NCBI RefSeq assembly: GCF_003633685.1
Contig: NZ_RBKT01000001.1
Span: forward strand, 558,001-622,000
Origin: Micromonospora pisi
Lineage (GTDB): Bacteria > Actinomycetota > Actinomycetes > Mycobacteriales > Micromonosporaceae
Direction of reading: 5' to 3'
DNA: 64,000 nt
Under the pieces are notes generated by a model, which did no database searches, had not been told where the DNA came from, and worked only from the letters and a program-made list of their open reading frames with translations. This document shows positions 62,302 to 64,000 of the stretch, in pieces (positions within the stretch are counted from its first letter, which is position 1; every line of letters starts with the position of its first letter). The position numbers were made by a program, and so were the translations under genes.

Positions 62302-63837
62302 TCAGACCGCCGTCCGCTCGTCCACCAGCAGCGCCAACGTGAATCCCGTCGGACGCCAGATCTGCGCCACCTCGTACCGCGTGCGCAGCAGTTCCTCCTT
62401 GCGTCCACCGATCGCGTGCATCGGATCGGTCAGCTCGCCCAAGCGCACCACCCAGAGCCGTCCGGCGTCGCCGAGGCAGCGGCCGACCTCCACGCACTCG
62501 GCGACCGGGACATCGCCGAAGGCGCTGACCGGTCCGATCGCGAGCAGGTCGTCGGGGCGGCGGTCGGCCGGCAGGTACCGGTCGAGCGCACCCCGGCCGA
62601 CCCGGCCGCCGTCCGGATCGGTCGAGACGTAGACGACCCCGTCTCCCGACCGCATCCCGGACTCGACGATCGCGGCGAGTTGCCGGGTGTTCTGGTCGTG
62701 GCCGTCGGGCTCGCGGAGCGCCGCCTGCACCGGCATGCCGATCACCGCGATCGCGGCCAGCACCGCCGCGCCCCACACCATCCGGGTCCGCCCGAGCGCG
62801 ACCGCGCCGAGGGTCGCCCACGCCGGCAGGGTGAAGAGCAGGCACTGCGGCAGCGACAGGGACACGACTCGCGAGACCAGCAGCAGCACGAGCAACGGTA
62901 CGACCGCCCAGGCGGTGTAGATCGCTGTGGTGCGGCGCAGCGGGAGGCTGAACAGGGCCAACCCGAGCAGCAACGCACCCAGGGCGGTGACGCCGAACAG
63001 TTCCCCCGGCGCGCCGGCGAGCAGCCCCGGATCGCCCCCGGATGCGCGCAGCGGCAGCCCGGTCACCCGCGAACCGAGCCAGAGCAGGGCGAGCACGGGC
63101 AGCGCACCGGCCGACGACGCCAGCAGCCACCGCCGGGCCAACTGGCGCCCGAACGCGAGCACCGCCCAGCCGTGCCCGGCGAGCAGCACCAGCGCGACCG
63201 TGTCGAAGAGACCGAGCAGCAGCACCGAGGTGCCGTACGCGACCAGCAGCCAGCGGCGGGGCCGGTCGATCGCCAGCACCAGGAACAGGCTGGCGAGCAC
63301 CGCGACCAGCAGGGTGAACGCGTACGGCCGGGCCTCCTGCGCGTACCGGGTCGAGGTCGGCAACAGCGCGAAGATCACCCCGGCGAGAAGGCCGACGCGC
63401 GCCCCGAACAGTCGGGTCGCCAGTGCGCCGACGAGCGCCGCCGCGGCCGCCATCGCCAGCAGCGAAGGCGCCCGCAGGGCCAGGTCAGAGGTGCCCAAGC
63501 CCTCCACCCACGCCCGCATGACCAGGTGGTACGGCACGCTGCCGACGTCTGTCCCGTGGCTCGGGAGCCAGTTCTCCCGCCAGGACGACGTGGCCCGGTC
63601 CCAGGTCACCAGTTCGGCGGCCCAGAGTCCGGGTCCGGCCACCCCGGCGAGGCCGAGCAGTCCCATCACCGCACCGGGCACCAGCCAGGACGCGATCCGC
63701 GCCACGACGGCCGCAGGCCCGGCGCTGTCCCGGTCCACTGTTCCGTACCGGGCGATCCGACCCTCTCCCCAGGGGTCCTCGACGCTCGCCTCCGACGCCC
63801 CGATCCGGGGCATCACTACGGTTTCCGCATCCGTCAT
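62302..63837 (-). CDS. GT39/ArnT-like membrane glycosyltransferase
   Basis: 511 residues with about 10-12 helices. The first loop has WAAELVTWDRATSSWRENW, with an acidic residue after the first helix as in dolichyl-phosphate-mannose-type (GT-C) enzymes, then ARPYAFTLLVAVLASLFLVL and several helices, and a soluble C-terminal domain (about 400-511, DPDGGRVGRGALDRYLPADR). It would take a lipid-linked sugar to the cell surface. It is leftward, upstream of the GT2 gene with a 163-base gap, and may belong to the same polysaccharide set. Start ATG at 63837. Confidence 0.82.
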   Translation of the reverse strand: MTDAETVVMPRIGASEASVEDPWGEGRIARYGTVDRDSAGPAAVVARIASWLVPGAVMGLLGLAGVAGPGLWAAELVTWDRATSSWRENWLPSHGTDVGSVPYHLVMRAWVEGLGTSDLALRAPSLLAMAAAAALVGALATRLFGARVGLLAGVIFALLPTSTRYAQEARPYAFTLLVAVLASLFLVLAIDRPRRWLLVAYGTSVLLLGLFDTVALVLLAGHGWAVLAFGRQLARRWLLASSAGALPVLALLWLGSRVTGLPLRASGGDPGLLAGAPGELFGVTALGALLLGLALFSLPLRRTTAIYTAWAVVPLLVLLLVSRVVSLSLPQCLLFTLPAWATLGAVALGRTRMVWGAAVLAAIAVIGMPVQAALREPDGHDQNTRQLAAIVESGMRSGDGVVYVSTDPDGGRVGRGALDRYLPADRRPDDLLAIGPVSAFGDVPVAECVEVGRCLGDAGRLWVVRLGELTDPMHAIGGRKEELLRTRYEVAQIWRPTGFTLALLVDERTAV

Positions 63838-63917
63838 CGTGACTCACGACTTCCCTAGGGATGGGCGGTCAAGGCCATGGCGATGCCGCCCTGAAGCGAT
63901 GCCAGGACAAGGTCTTC

Positions 63918-63952
63918 GGTGTTCGCACAGCGTCTCGGGTGTTCGCGCAGCG
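63918..63952. repeat. Direct repeat upstream of the GT39-like gene
   Basis: GGTGTTCGCACAGCG (63918-63932) recurs as GGTGTTCGCGCAGCG (63938-63952), one mismatch, at 20-base spacing (about two helical turns). It lies 80 bases upstream of the glycosyltransferase start and may be a regulator site, such as a direct-repeat operator. Confidence 0.5.
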
Positions 63953-64000
63953 GCGGCGGCACCCCGCCCGAGCTTCCCGGTGGGTGCCGGCTGTCATCTG

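Overview
The window is about 70% G+C with strong third-position G/C bias, GTG and TTG starts, many Tat and Sec secreted proteins, an F420-type oxidoreductase, a TioE-like double-MerR regulator and a cobalamin-controlled CbtB/CbtA pair. This fits an actinomycete chromosome, probably Micromonosporaceae; the family assignment is inference. I see no tRNA, rRNA, insertion sequence, prophage or CRISPR array. The only RNA element found is a cobalamin riboswitch.

Layout. 0-3.6 kb: the start of an NRPS condensation-domain-like gene running off the left edge, an AlkZ/YcaQ-like winged-helix protein, a beta-lactamase-fold serine hydrolase and a rhodanese. 3.7-11.4 kb: secreted and membrane enzymes (metzincin protease, M28 peptidase, acyltransferase-3, SUMF1-domain protein). 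11.5-17.3 kb: a leftward formate dehydrogenase operon (HTH protein, Cys-type molybdopterin alpha subunit, 16-Cys beta subunit, NrfD membrane subunit, 53-residue membrane peptide) with 4-base start/stop overlaps. 17.6-24.6 kb: secreted GH13 amylase, TioE-like regulator, flippase-like transporter, VOC protein, NAD-dependent epimerase and macro-domain protein. 24.7-32.6 kb: a 1,989-residue secreted multidomain protein (ThuA, sugar dehydrogenase, PKD, CBM6, GH99-like, two ASH/CBM32 pairs) and a divergent LPxTG-anchored TIG-repeat protein.

32.6-40.6 kb: a pentapeptide-repeat protein, GNAT, D-Ala-D-Ala carboxypeptidase, then a poorly characterised patch: two coupled unknown genes (one with a TTA codon), a GntR-type regulator, an AbiEi/DUF559-like protein, an unknown helical protein, a mini-DivIVA protein and a small Cys/His-rich protein. 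40.8-53 kb: FAD monooxygenase, GlsB-like and CorC/CNNM-like membrane proteins, AlkC-like repair protein, LLM oxidoreductase, PhoD with a secreted repeat protein, and two adjacent, different RecQ-type helicases. 53.5-64 kb: riboswitch-cbtB-cbtA, a fasciclin lipoprotein, M14 carboxypeptidase, AlkB, and a leftward GT39-like / GT2 / GH26-like set that looks like exopolysaccharide production and trimming.

Themes. The window is rich in extracellular carbohydrate and protein processing, and carries three unrelated alkylation-repair families (AlkZ-like, AlkC-like, AlkB). Several long perfect inverted repeats lie between genes; some act plausibly as terminators, but one sits between divergent genes and may belong to a dispersed palindrome family. 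No strongly novel system is proven. The best candidates for new biology are the 35.6-40.6 kb patch, the giant fusion protein and the tandem RecQ pair.
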